A stretch of 44,449 nucleotides of DNA, taken from the NCBI GenBank assembly GCA_002786205.1, contig PEQM01000035.1:1-44449 (forward strand), given 5' to 3'. Below the pieces are notes generated by a model, which searched no databases, was not told where the DNA came from, and was given only the letters and a program-made list of their open reading frames with translations. How positions within the stretch are numbered: position 1 is the first letter of the stretch; every line of letters starts with the position of its first letter. The stretch is from Legionella sp. GTDB taxonomy: Bacteria > Pseudomonadota > Gammaproteobacteria > Legionellales > Legionellaceae. This document shows, piece after piece, positions 1-8,014 of this stretch. The translations under genes were made by a program, and so were the position numbers.

Positions 1-377
1 ATAATTTTGATCCACGTTTTTCCTTATACATTGATTTAGAAAAGATATTAATTAGTAAAATTATAATTTGGTCAGATTATGTCATAAAGTACAAGCATTA
101 ATCAAATGGCAGCATGAATAAGATTTGGTATTTTGTTTGTTTCATTACGCCTATGGTCGCTGCCGAGAAACATGATTAAATAATCATGGATACCATAGTT
201 ACCATTTTGCGCGAAGTTAGCTTATAAGGATATCTGTTTTTTTCAACATCAGAGATAATTGAAATTTGAACTGCTACAACTAACATCACACCCTACTCAA
301 TAAAATAATAAATTTTCTTTATAAAAACCGTCTGGATAGGTATAAGATATATTTTTCTAATAGACCTTTGTTGCCAT
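1..377. other. Intergenic region, no convincing gene
   Basis: AT-rich, no supported gene. A 21-codon plus-strand reading frame at 114-179 starts with a hydrophobic stretch followed by V-A-A-E, like a signal peptide, then stops; it may be the start of a truncated secreted protein or chance. A near-perfect palindrome, CATGATTA-AA-TAATCATG, lies at 171-188. I see no higB-like toxin upstream of the antitoxin gene. Confidence 0.4.
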
Positions 378-671
378 ATGAGACCAACTAATAACGCACC
401 AGCGCACCCAGGTGAGATTTTATTAAAAAACTTCTTAGAACCACTTAAATTGTCTCAAAAGCAATTTGCCGAACATTTAGGCTGGACCTATGCTCGTCTT
501 AATGAAATCGTTAATATGCGGCGAGGGGTCACTGCTGATTCCGCCCTTTCCTTTGCTGAATCATTAGGTACAGAACCAGAGTTTTGGCTTAACCTTCAAC
601 AAAGTTGGGATTTATGGCGAGCCAAACAAACTCATACAGCAGTTAATCCTTTGCCACAAATTGAAGGTTAA
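378..671 (+). CDS. higA: HigA-family antitoxin, XRE-type HTH (apparently orphan)
   Basis: A 97-residue DNA-binding protein. It starts with the HigA signature H-P-G-E-I-L (residues 10-15). A helix-turn-helix follows at about residues 22-60 (LSQKQFAEHLG ... RLNEIVN), and then the family's conserved S-A-L-x-F-A-x-S-L-G-T-x-P-E-F-W-L-N-L-Q segment. HigA proteins neutralise the HigB mRNA interferase and repress their own promoter. No higB-like reading frame is visible in the 377 bases upstream or directly downstream, so this is either a solitary regulator or a remnant of a toxin-antitoxin pair; the toxin could also lie outside the window. The palindrome at 171-188 is too far upstream to be a confident operator. 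Family assignment is firm; partner and role are open. Confidence 0.85.
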   Translation: MRPTNNAPAHPGEILLKNFLEPLKLSQKQFAEHLGWTYARLNEIVNMRRGVTADSALSFAESLGTEPEFWLNLQQSWDLWRAKQTHTAVNPLPQIEG

Positions 672-913
672 CACGGCTAATCCACCAAGAAAGACTATAT
701 AAAGGGCATTCGAACACTTAAATCGAATATCGGTATATGATATAATTCTTCTTATCAGTACTTAATTATTGGCCTGACACCTGCTGTGGACTTTGGACGA
801 ATGAAAGCCCTCTTTTTTTCGATCAATCTTTTCTATAAATTTGGCGTGCTAAGAATCGAACCCATCCAGCTTTTTAGCACTGTTAATGCACGCTGCTCAT
901 CTGAAGGAATCTC

Positions 914-1699
914 ATGCTTTCATCATTCACTCACTCTAATAGAAATGAAAAAGATTTTTTGGGTGATCCCATTATTTATCGCACCCGCGACAGCTGGGGA
1001 GAGATATTAGTTATTGATAGAAGAACAAGCAGGGTCCTTGCTTTTGATCCCATTTATGAGCAAAGCAGTTTAAATTTAAGAGAGCCTCATATCCCTGCTC
1101 ACGAATACACCCGAATAATGCTATTAGCCCTAGCCTTTAGTCATCCTAAACACGTCACTATTTTAGGTCTAGGCGGCGGATGTCTTCTTCATGCCCTACA
1201 TTATCTTGTACCTCAATGCACTATCCACGCCATTGAACTGCGTAAAAAAGTGCACGAGGTTGCCCTCAATTTCTTTTTGATGCCTACGCACCCTAATATT
1301 AATGTAGTAATTTCTGACGCACAAAAAGCAATGAGGTTATGCGAAGAACAAAGCACTCAAATTATTTTTGCCGACCTGTACCAAACGCAGGGAATGCATC
1401 CCTTCCAAGCGCAAAAAAAATTCGTTCTACAGTGTCATCGAATTTTAGATAATGGTGGCTGGCTTGTGGTGAACTACCATCAACTTCCAAACCATGATTC
1501 AAGCTTTATTCAGTGTTTACAACGTTATTTTTCCGAAGTGTTTGCAGCCCTATCCCATAGTGGAAATTATATTTTATTTGCTCGAAAAAACCATGGCAAC
1601 CCATTAAGTAAGTATCAAACGAATGTACTCGACTTAGAAAACAAACTAAACATCAAGCTACTAAAATTATTCAAACGGATTACTCGAATATATAAATAA
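914..1699 (+). CDS. Spermidine synthase-like methyltransferase-fold protein
   Basis: A 261-residue protein with a Rossmann-type S-adenosyl ligand site: strand plus glycine loop V-T-I-L-G-L-G-G-G at about residues 75-83, and an acidic residue ending strand 2 (H-A-I-E-L-R), as in spermidine synthases and related methyltransferases. The next motif (I-I-F-A-D-L-Y) sits where aminopropyltransferases carry the catalytic/polyamine-binding aspartate, but the usual D-x-x-D-P is absent, so the polyamine substrate is not assured. The short N-terminal beta domain (I-Y-R-T-R-D-S-W-G-E-I-L-V-I-D) also matches the family. Cytoplasmic, apparently monocistronic. The family call is good; the reaction is unknown, and a methyltransferase acting on another small molecule is possible. 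Confidence 0.75.
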   Translation: MLSSFTHSNRNEKDFLGDPIIYRTRDSWGEILVIDRRTSRVLAFDPIYEQSSLNLREPHIPAHEYTRIMLLALAFSHPKHVTILGLGGGCLLHALHYLVPQCTIHAIELRKKVHEVALNFFLMPTHPNINVVISDAQKAMRLCEEQSTQIIFADLYQTQGMHPFQAQKKFVLQCHRILDNGGWLVVNYHQLPNHDSSFIQCLQRYFSEVFAALSHSGNYILFARKNHGNPLSKYQTNVLDLENKLNIKLLKLFKRITRIYK

Positions 1700-1784
1700 T
1701 CTCAACGCGATAGAAGAAGTTATTCATTAATCGGCGTATTGAAAGGAGAGTTATGGTTAATGCCAGTGTATGATTAAAATATCA

Positions 1785-1896
1785 TCAAACGGCCTTTTTG
1801 TCTGACTGATCACCAGGGTTAAGGCTAAAACCTCTAATTTTTATCCAATCTTTCTGAGCAGACTCCATGATCTTTAATATCAAGTTTCACGTTCAT
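1785..1896 (-). other. Tiny coupled reading frame, possibly a degraded gene, downstream of prs
   Basis: The stop codon of the PRPP-synthetase gene (TGA, 1893-1895) overlaps an ATG (1894-1896) in an ATGA arrangement typical of translational coupling. The frame that follows, starting M-N-V-K-L-D-I-K-D-H-G, is only 20 codons (to 1834). A second frame (ATG at 1868 to a stop at 1785) continues as S-A-Q-K-D-W-I-K-I-R-G-F-S-L-N-P-G-D, so a single frameshift could join the two. This may be the end of a decayed last gene of the operon. I recognise no family, and it may be chance. Confidence 0.25.
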
Positions 1897-2780
1897 ATTG
1901 TACCGATTATTTTTTCTAAGTTTGCAGCAATTAAATCCAGCATATTAATTTTGTTGGTAGGGTCTGAAATGGTATTACATGTAATAATATCTACGGCCCC
2001 CAAAGCGAGCAATTTATCTTTTGTATTTTGATTAAAAAGTGGGTGAATAGCTACGCAAATGCCCTTATGACCTCGTAATGCCAACTGCTTGAGAATAGTT
2101 ACCATACTTGAGCCTGTAGATATCATATCATCCATAAGAATTAAGGTGTTATCAGTACTTGTGAAAAGAGGAATATCGATTGTTACTTCATGCGCTGATA
2201 ATCTATTTTTGCTACATACGATATAAGGAGCGTTTAATTGTTCAGCTATCTCAAAGACCCATTGTTCGCTTTCACTATCAGGACCGATTAAAAAAGGAGA
2301 CTGTATATTTTCTTTTATCCAGAGGGCAATTTCCTCATGAGCGTGCAACGTTAATACAGGAATAGAATAGATACTTGAGAGATGATGAACACGATGTAAG
2401 TGTGGATCGATAGTGACCAGATAATCCACCCAAGTTGAAAGAAATTGAGCAAAAAGTTGAGCACTAATTGCTTCCCCTGATTTGAATCGCTTATCTTGCC
2501 TCATATAAGGGAGATAAGGAGAGAGCAAAATAATTTTTTTGGCACCTAATTCTTTAAGTGTTTGTGCAGTAAACATCAAAGATAATATTTTTTTATCTGG
2601 CTTGTTTAACGTACAAAACAAAATGACTGTTTTATTTTCTACCGTAGAATTGATACGCACGTAAGACTCCCCATCAGGAAATCTCTTGATGATGAGTTCT
2701 CCTTCTTCTATATGAAGTTTTTTTGCTAAATAATGAGCAAATTTTTTATTTCCAGGAAATGAAAAAATAATGTTGTTCAT
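1893..2780 (-). CDS. prs: Ribose-phosphate pyrophosphokinase (PRPP synthetase) homologue
   Basis: A 295-residue two-domain phosphoribosyltransferase-fold enzyme. Family marks in order: F-P-D-G-E-S-Y-V near residue 36, the catalytic flexible loop R-Q-D-K-R-F-K-S-G-E (about 95-104), the dimer/ATP segment V-D-Y-L-V-T-I-D-P-H-L-H-R-V-H-H, and the PRPP loop L-M-D-D-M-I-S-T-G-S-S-M near 220. It departs from housekeeping bacterial Prs (shorter; S-T-G-S-S in place of D-T-A/G-G-T), so it is probably a second, specialised copy. Prs makes PRPP from ribose 5-phosphate and ATP. ATG at 2780 is preferred over GTG at 2786 because GAGGTG lies at Shine-Dalgarno distance from it. It is last in a minus-strand operon with the P-type ATPase (31 bp upstream) and the ribonuclease. 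Confidence 0.85.
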   Translation of the reverse strand: MNNIIFSFPGNKKFAHYLAKKLHIEEGELIIKRFPDGESYVRINSTVENKTVILFCTLNKPDKKILSLMFTAQTLKELGAKKIILLSPYLPYMRQDKRFKSGEAISAQLFAQFLSTWVDYLVTIDPHLHRVHHLSSIYSIPVLTLHAHEEIALWIKENIQSPFLIGPDSESEQWVFEIAEQLNAPYIVCSKNRLSAHEVTIDIPLFTSTDNTLILMDDMISTGSSMVTILKQLALRGHKGICVAIHPLFNQNTKDKLLALGAVDIITCNTISDPTNKINMLDLIAANLEKIIGTI

Positions 2781-2811
2781 CGGCACCTCATTAGATTAAC
2801 ATCTGTTTTTT

Positions 2812-4692
2812 TTAGCCATTCGGCAAATCAATTTTAATTGTAGAACCAAAAGCCAATCGTAATGCATTCGCAATAGCAATAATATCAATGCATTCTTGAA
2901 AAATTGCACCCATAACTGGGCTTATAAAGCCAGTCGCGGCAAATCCCATGCCAATGAAACTCAGAAGCATTCCCCCAATAGCACTTTGTGCTGCAATATT
3001 TCGCGTATTGATACTTAGGTGAAGTAACTCATCCACTTTATTTAAGTTGTTTTCCATAATAACAGCGCCTGCCGCTTCAGCAGTAACATTGCTATGTTGT
3101 CCGAAAGCAATGCCTACCGTAGCCGCAGTTAAAGCCGGCGCATCATTGATACCATCGCCCATAAACACAGTTGGGGCTTTTTGTCTTTCACTTCGCACAA
3201 TCGCTAGTTTTTGCTCAGGACTTTGCGATGCATATATTTCGGTAAACGGAATTAATTCGGCTAAATAATTCACCTCGGACTCTCGGTCACCGGAAACTAA
3301 CATAATTTTTTTAAATTGATGGGCTGGCGTCAAATGACTAATAAATGATTTACTTTCTGCTCTTGGTGCGTCATGAAAATGTAATGTGGCCGCATATTGA
3401 TTATCTAACAGAATAATACACTCTAAACCTGGGGAAACAGGAGGGAGTGATGGTTTACATGCAGGTAACATTTCTAATAATTTTTTTCGGCTCGTCACAC
3501 TTACTTGTAGTTGATTAATGATGCCGGTTAAACCTTGTCCTGGCTTTTCCGATACGTTCGTCGATTCGATTAAATCAATATGCCGCTCTTGTGTTGCTTT
3601 AATTACAGCGCCAGCAAGAGGATGCTTTGAATAACGCTCAAGACTGCCAACATATTGCAAGACTTGTTCTGGTGTATAATTTGGCGTAGTAAAAATATCG
3701 GTTAACGTAGGTTTTCCATAAGTAAGTGTTCCTGTTTTATCAAAAATAGCGGTTTTACAGGTAGGTAGCCGTTCCAAAACAATAGGGTCTTTTATAATAA
3801 TCGCCTGTTTCGCAGCTCGTGAAATAGCACTGATAATCGTAATGGGAATAGCAATTAATAAAGGACATGGGGTTGCAATAACCAGCACGGCAAGAAATCG
3901 AATGGCATCATTTGTAAAATACCAAGCGCCTACTGCAAAAAAGAGTGCGACAGGCGCAAAAATAGCGCCAATTTGATCACCTAAGCGGCGAATTGACGGA
4001 CGTTTTTGTTCGGCTTCCTCTAATACCTTCACAATAATTGCATATCTTGAATCCACTGGTAACTTGCTTGCTTTAATGATGAGCACGGACTCTTTGTTGA
4101 TAGCGCCTGATAATACGGACGCCCCAGGTGCCTTAGAAATTTGATACGGCTCGCCGGTAAGATAAGATTCATCCATAGAACCATTGCCTTCAATTACAAT
4201 GCCGTCTACAGGACAAGTTTCATGCGGATAAATAACAATTTCATCATTAATAGCAATATCAGCCAATGGAATATCTTTAATTTCACTATCAATCTTTCGG
4301 TGAGCAATGGTGGGCATTCTCTGGGCTAGAGCCAATAAAACCGAGGAAGCTTTATGTCGCGCATAGCGCTCTAATGTTTGACCACTGGCTAACATTAAAA
4401 TAATTAACGACGCAGCTAAATATTGTTGTAAGAGAATCCCGGTGACTAACGCAATTGCAGCAAGCGAATCAGCCCCCCAATTCCCTCTTAGTAGTTTCAA
4501 AAAAATTTGTAAAAATAACGGTATTCCACCAATAATAATTAAAAATAACAAAGGAATATTGGTGCATAGAGCATTTAAAAAATCCAGGATAAAATAGATA
4601 CTGATAGTTATCAGAGAAAGAAACACAATCAACGTTTGCCATTTAGATTGGACAAAGCTCAATAGAATACATATCGGTTTTTCTTTCTTCAT
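2812..4692 (-). CDS. P1B-type heavy-metal ATPase with TPC motif (P1B-5-like)
   Basis: A 626-residue polytopic inner-membrane metal pump. It has the full catalytic set: actuator T-G-E at residues 179-181, phosphorylation site D318-K-T-G-T, nucleotide-domain H-P at 357-358, and hinge G-D-G-I-N-D at 512-517. The metal-site helix reads T-P-C-P-L-L-I-A-I-P (274-283), that is TPC(X)6P, the signature of the P1B-5 subgroup linked to Ni/Fe/Co export. The last helix contains Q-E-C-I-D-I-I-A-I-A-N-A-L-R. There is no N-terminal CXXC or His-rich metal-binding domain and no C-terminal hemerythrin-like domain such as many P1B-5 pumps carry. The ATG has a GGAGG Shine-Dalgarno, and only 3 bp separate it from the ribonuclease stop codon, so the two genes are co-transcribed. 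The family is certain; the transported ion is inferred. Confidence 0.9.
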   Translation of the reverse strand: MKKEKPICILLSFVQSKWQTLIVFLSLITISIYFILDFLNALCTNIPLLFLIIIGGIPLFLQIFLKLLRGNWGADSLAAIALVTGILLQQYLAASLIILMLASGQTLERYARHKASSVLLALAQRMPTIAHRKIDSEIKDIPLADIAINDEIVIYPHETCPVDGIVIEGNGSMDESYLTGEPYQISKAPGASVLSGAINKESVLIIKASKLPVDSRYAIIVKVLEEAEQKRPSIRRLGDQIGAIFAPVALFFAVGAWYFTNDAIRFLAVLVIATPCPLLIAIPITIISAISRAAKQAIIIKDPIVLERLPTCKTAIFDKTGTLTYGKPTLTDIFTTPNYTPEQVLQYVGSLERYSKHPLAGAVIKATQERHIDLIESTNVSEKPGQGLTGIINQLQVSVTSRKKLLEMLPACKPSLPPVSPGLECIILLDNQYAATLHFHDAPRAESKSFISHLTPAHQFKKIMLVSGDRESEVNYLAELIPFTEIYASQSPEQKLAIVRSERQKAPTVFMGDGINDAPALTAATVGIAFGQHSNVTAEAAGAVIMENNLNKVDELLHLSINTRNIAAQSAIGGMLLSFIGMGFAATGFISPVMGAIFQECIDIIAIANALRLAFGSTIKIDLPNG

Positions 4693-4695
4693 GGA

Positions 4696-6072
4696 TTAAC
4701 CTCCGCTAGGTTCTTCGCATAAGGTTGCAGAATCCAAATAAGAAGGAATGTCACATTTCCACTGAAATTGTTGTTCTATTTTAGCTTTTAATGCTTGTGC
4801 TGCTTCAGTTTCACCATGAGTAATAAATAACTGGCGAGGCGCTTTTTTTAGATTGGCCAACCAATCAAGCATCTCTGAAGAATCTGCATGTGCAGAGATA
4901 TTGTCTATCTGTGCTATTTCAGCTCGTATTGGAATCATTTTCCCAAACATCTTGATTTCCTTCTCGCCTCGAATCATCCTATCCCCACGAGTTCCACCCA
5001 CCTGAAAACCGCTAAATAAAATTGTATTTTTAAAGTTAGGTGCAAAATGACGAATATGATGAATAACGCGGCCACCGGTTGCCATTCCACTTGCTGAAAT
5101 GATAATAGCGGGAAATTTTTGGTTATCTAACGCAATAGACTCATCGACCGAATTAATATAATGAGCTACCCCGCACACCGCTCGGTTCTGTTCTTTGGTT
5201 AATCGGTTTTGTTCCGCATAGCGAGCAAAAATTTTTGTGGCATCGGTGGCCATTGGGCTATCAACAAAGACCGGGATATCGGGAATTTCTTTTTTTGATT
5301 TTAATTCATAAAGATAATAAAGAAGTGATTGTGTTCGTCCTACCGCAAAAGAAGGGATTATGATAGACCCCCCTCGTTTTACAGTACGGTTAATAATTGC
5401 TTTCAACTGAATCGAGGGATCAATAGGGTCATGAATACGATTACCATAAGTGGATTCAATAACTAAAAAATCAGAAGATGGTGGCTCCTTCGGTGGAAAC
5501 ATTAACGGATCTGTTTGTCTACCGAGATCACCTGAAAACAATATAGAAGTATCCCCCTGCTCTAAACGAATGAAGGACGCGCCTAAAATATGACCACCAT
5601 AATAAAAAGTAGCATATAGATTTCTAGCCAGTTGAATGCGATCTTCAAAAGAAACAACCTGAAAATAGCTTAATGAGTCTTCCGCTTCTTTTTGCGTATA
5701 GAGCGGTAAAGCAGGATGATGTTTGGAATACCCTTTCCTATTTGCATAACGTGCATCTTCTTCATGAAGATGACCGCTATCTGGCAATAGAATACTGCAT
5801 AAATCTTTTGTGGCAGCGGTGCATAAGACTTTTCCACGAAAACCATTTTTTATTAACAAAGGAATATAGCCACTATGATCGATATGGGCATGGGTCAATA
5901 GTATGTAATCAATTTTTTGCGGATTAATCGGAAGATTGGCCCAATTTCGTAATCTCAACTCTTTATAGCCTTGGAAAAGGCCACAATCGATCAATAGATT
6001 ACTTTGATTGGTTTGAATAAGATATTTCGATCCCGTAACAGTTTGTACTGCGCCTAAAAATTGGATTTTCAT
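4696..6072 (-). CDS. Beta-CASP metallo-beta-lactamase ribonuclease (YSH1/CPSF-like)
   Basis: A 458-residue cytoplasmic metal-dependent nuclease. The zinc-binding motif H-A-H-I-D-H is at residues 61-66, followed by later ligands (G-G-H-I-L-G-A about 160, S-G-D-L-G about 180). A beta-CASP insert is next (P-S-F-A-V-G-R-T-Q; S-A-S-G-M-A-T-G-G-R), then the C-terminal RNA-metabolising domain with D-N-I-S-A-H-A-D and T-H-G-E. Length and order match bacterial members of the CPSF/YSH1 family (COG1236), which cut RNA endo- or exonucleolytically. It is first in an operon with the TPC-ATPase and PRPP synthetase, and divergent from the AMP/thymidine phosphorylase gene 101 bp away. In this setting it may feed nucleotides to that phosphorylase; that is inference. 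Confidence 0.88.
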   Translation of the reverse strand: MKIQFLGAVQTVTGSKYLIQTNQSNLLIDCGLFQGYKELRLRNWANLPINPQKIDYILLTHAHIDHSGYIPLLIKNGFRGKVLCTAATKDLCSILLPDSGHLHEEDARYANRKGYSKHHPALPLYTQKEAEDSLSYFQVVSFEDRIQLARNLYATFYYGGHILGASFIRLEQGDTSILFSGDLGRQTDPLMFPPKEPPSSDFLVIESTYGNRIHDPIDPSIQLKAIINRTVKRGGSIIIPSFAVGRTQSLLYYLYELKSKKEIPDIPVFVDSPMATDATKIFARYAEQNRLTKEQNRAVCGVAHYINSVDESIALDNQKFPAIIISASGMATGGRVIHHIRHFAPNFKNTILFSGFQVGGTRGDRMIRGEKEIKMFGKMIPIRAEIAQIDNISAHADSSEMLDWLANLKKAPRQLFITHGETEAAQALKAKIEQQFQWKCDIPSYLDSATLCEEPSGG

Positions 6073-6101
6073 AACGACCCTAATAAGAAGACATTATTTT
6101 G

Positions 6102-6107
6102 AGTATA
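6102..6107 (-). promoter_or_regulatory. Candidate -10 box for the RNase-ATPase-prs operon
   Basis: On the minus strand a TATACT hexamer lies 30 bp before the ribonuclease ATG, in the 101-bp gap between two divergent genes. I see no good -35 partner, so the call rests on the -10 element and position. The shared gap could hold a common regulator site, but no clear FNR-type palindrome is visible. Confidence 0.35.
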
Positions 6108-6173
6108 GATTTGATTTTTGGTTTTTAATAAAAATTACTCTAAGATTTATTTATAAAGATAATTTTGGTTTGA

Positions 6174-7688
6174 ATGAAATTGACCACAAAAAACAAGCTT
6201 TCACTTAAATATTTAGGCATCAACACCTATAAAGAGCCGATTGTTTATATGCGTGCAGATTGCTTTATTTGTAAATCCGAGGGCTTTAGCGCCCAAGCCA
6301 GAGTCATGGTTACACTCAAACAACGCTCGATTATTGCCACACTCAATATCATTGAAACCGATCTTTTGAAACACAACGAAGCAGGCCTATCTAATTATGC
6401 CTGGGAGCTATTGTCAGCTAGACAAGGGGATGAAATCACCATCACCCATCCCAAGACACTTGAATCAATCAACTACATCCGATCGAAAATCTATGGAAAC
6501 GAATTAAGTAAACAAGAAACAGAATCGATTATCAAAGATGTTGTATCAGGACAATTATCAGATATCCACATCGCCATGTTTATCGCTGCCAGCGGTGGAA
6601 ATCGATTATCGAATCAAGAAGTTCTTCAATTAACCCAAGCGATGGTTGATACCGGTCAAAAAATCGATTGGTCTTCACCTTTGATTGTTGATAAACATTG
6701 TGTTGGTGGATTATCCGGAAATAGAACCACACCTATTGTGGTAGCCGTAGTTGCAGCATATGGGCTTTGGATTCCTAAAACATCGTCTCGAGCAATTACA
6801 TCTCCTGCCGGGACTGCCGATACGATGGAAGTATTTACTAATGTAACCCATGATATCCCTGCCATAAAAAAAATTGTTGAAAAAGAACAAGGCTGTATTA
6901 CCTGGGGTGGCGCCATTAGCCTAAGTCCTGCCGATGATTTACTCATTAGGCTTGCGCGCACGATAAACCTTGATAGCATGGGACAGATGGTTGCATCTAT
7001 TATCTCAAAAAAAATTGCTGCAGGATCAACCCATATTGTGATTGATGTGCCTATTGGAACTACTGCCAAAATAAGAACTTTAGGACAAGCAGAACAACTT
7101 AAGACACTCTTATATTTTATAGCAGGTCAATTTGATGTAAAAATAAAGGTCATCTTTACAGATGGATCACAACCTGTAGGTCGCGGCATTGGGCCAGCGC
7201 TTGAAGCTCGCGACATATTAGCCGTTCTGCAAAATGAAAAAAGCGCTCCTGCTGATCTTCGTGAACACGCGCTTATATTGGCCGGAAATTTGATTGATTA
7301 TTCACCTAAAGCAAGCACACTCAATGGATTAGCAACGGCTAAAGCCATTCTTGATAGTGGAGAGGCACTTAAAAAATTTCAATCCATTTGCTATGCTCAA
7401 GGTGGCATGAAAGAAATTCCAACGGCTCCATTCACTTATACAGTTGAAGCAAAATATTCTGGTTTAATTCGGAATATCGATAACCGACATATTGCAACCA
7501 TTGCTAAATTAGCCGGGGCCCCGGATGCAAAATCAGCCGGAATTGAACTCTTGGCGAGATTAAACTCCAATGTAGAAAAGTCTCAAGCTCTTTTTAAAAT
7601 TCATGCAGAAACTAAGGGGCAACTGCATTATGCATTGAATTTTCTTAATGAAGGACATGATATTTTTCAAATTGAGAAAAATATCTGA
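6174..7688 (+). CDS. deoA: AMP/thymidine phosphorylase, type 2 family
   Basis: A 504-residue nucleoside(-phosphate) phosphorylase. It carries the extra N-terminal beta domain (residues about 8-85) found in archaeal AMP phosphorylases and in the Legionella 'putative thymidine phosphorylase' type 2 subfamily, but absent from classic DeoA. The phosphate/nucleoside site follows: D-K-H-C-V-G-G-L-S-G-N-R-T-T-P-I (about 168-183) and K-T-S-S-R-A-I-T-S-P-A-G-T-A-D-T-M-E (about 203-220). Classic enzymes convert thymidine and phosphate to thymine and deoxyribose 1-phosphate; archaeal relatives convert AMP and phosphate to adenine and ribose 1,5-bisphosphate. The adjoining PRPP-synthetase and RNase genes favour the nucleotide reaction, but this is inference. 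The ATG has only a weak ribosome binding site; the start is supported by the complete N-terminal domain. Confidence 0.88.
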   Translation: MKLTTKNKLSLKYLGINTYKEPIVYMRADCFICKSEGFSAQARVMVTLKQRSIIATLNIIETDLLKHNEAGLSNYAWELLSARQGDEITITHPKTLESINYIRSKIYGNELSKQETESIIKDVVSGQLSDIHIAMFIAASGGNRLSNQEVLQLTQAMVDTGQKIDWSSPLIVDKHCVGGLSGNRTTPIVVAVVAAYGLWIPKTSSRAITSPAGTADTMEVFTNVTHDIPAIKKIVEKEQGCITWGGAISLSPADDLLIRLARTINLDSMGQMVASIISKKIAAGSTHIVIDVPIGTTAKIRTLGQAEQLKTLLYFIAGQFDVKIKVIFTDGSQPVGRGIGPALEARDILAVLQNEKSAPADLREHALILAGNLIDYSPKASTLNGLATAKAILDSGEALKKFQSICYAQGGMKEIPTAPFTYTVEAKYSGLIRNIDNRHIATIAKLAGAPDAKSAGIELLARLNSNVEKSQALFKIHAETKGQLHYALNFLNEGHDIFQIEKNI

Positions 7689-8014
7689 CGGTTATCATAT
7701 CTTATCCCGATTGATTCATGATTCAAACACGAGTTTCGCTACACAGTGTACTTGAAACGGTTCTATTTGCTTTATTGTAACCAAAGCAAGAGTTTGGTCG
7801 CAAAAATTTTTACATGCAAGAAAAACAATAAATCCGGACGAGCTTAGGCTGCCAACCCATAGAGTATTTCAAAGATTGATTGTTGTTCTGCTGGTCGCTT
7901 TTCACAAGCATTCTTACTCTCTTCCTTGCTATCACTACCACTTTCCTTACCATCAAATTACGTACAAAAAATACCTATCGCGTTATCTTCTTTAAACGTC
8001 ACTCTAACTTTCTA
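7689..8014. other. Intergenic region with possible coding relic
   Basis: No intact gene. On the minus strand, a reading frame without a start codon runs between stops from 7960 to 7844 and encodes a lysine/glutamate-rich tail ending in I-F-E-I-L-Y-G-L-A-A. It could be the end of a lost gene, but I recognise no family and chance is as likely. Confidence 0.25.

Noticed and set aside
171-188. Palindrome upstream of higA as its operator
   Set aside because: It lies about 190 bp from the start codon with no promoter element nearby; the link is not supported.
786-1010. 74-codon frame overlapping the spermidine synthase-like gene
   Set aside because: Different frame, no family signature; the overlapping 261-codon frame has the clear fold motifs.
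1741-1776. ATG with a good Shine-Dalgarno (GGAGAG) at about 1753
   Set aside because: The frame stops after six codons.
6656-7069. 137-codon minus-strand frame inside the phosphorylase gene
   Set aside because: Antisense shadow of a well-conserved enzyme; no ribosome binding site or domain.
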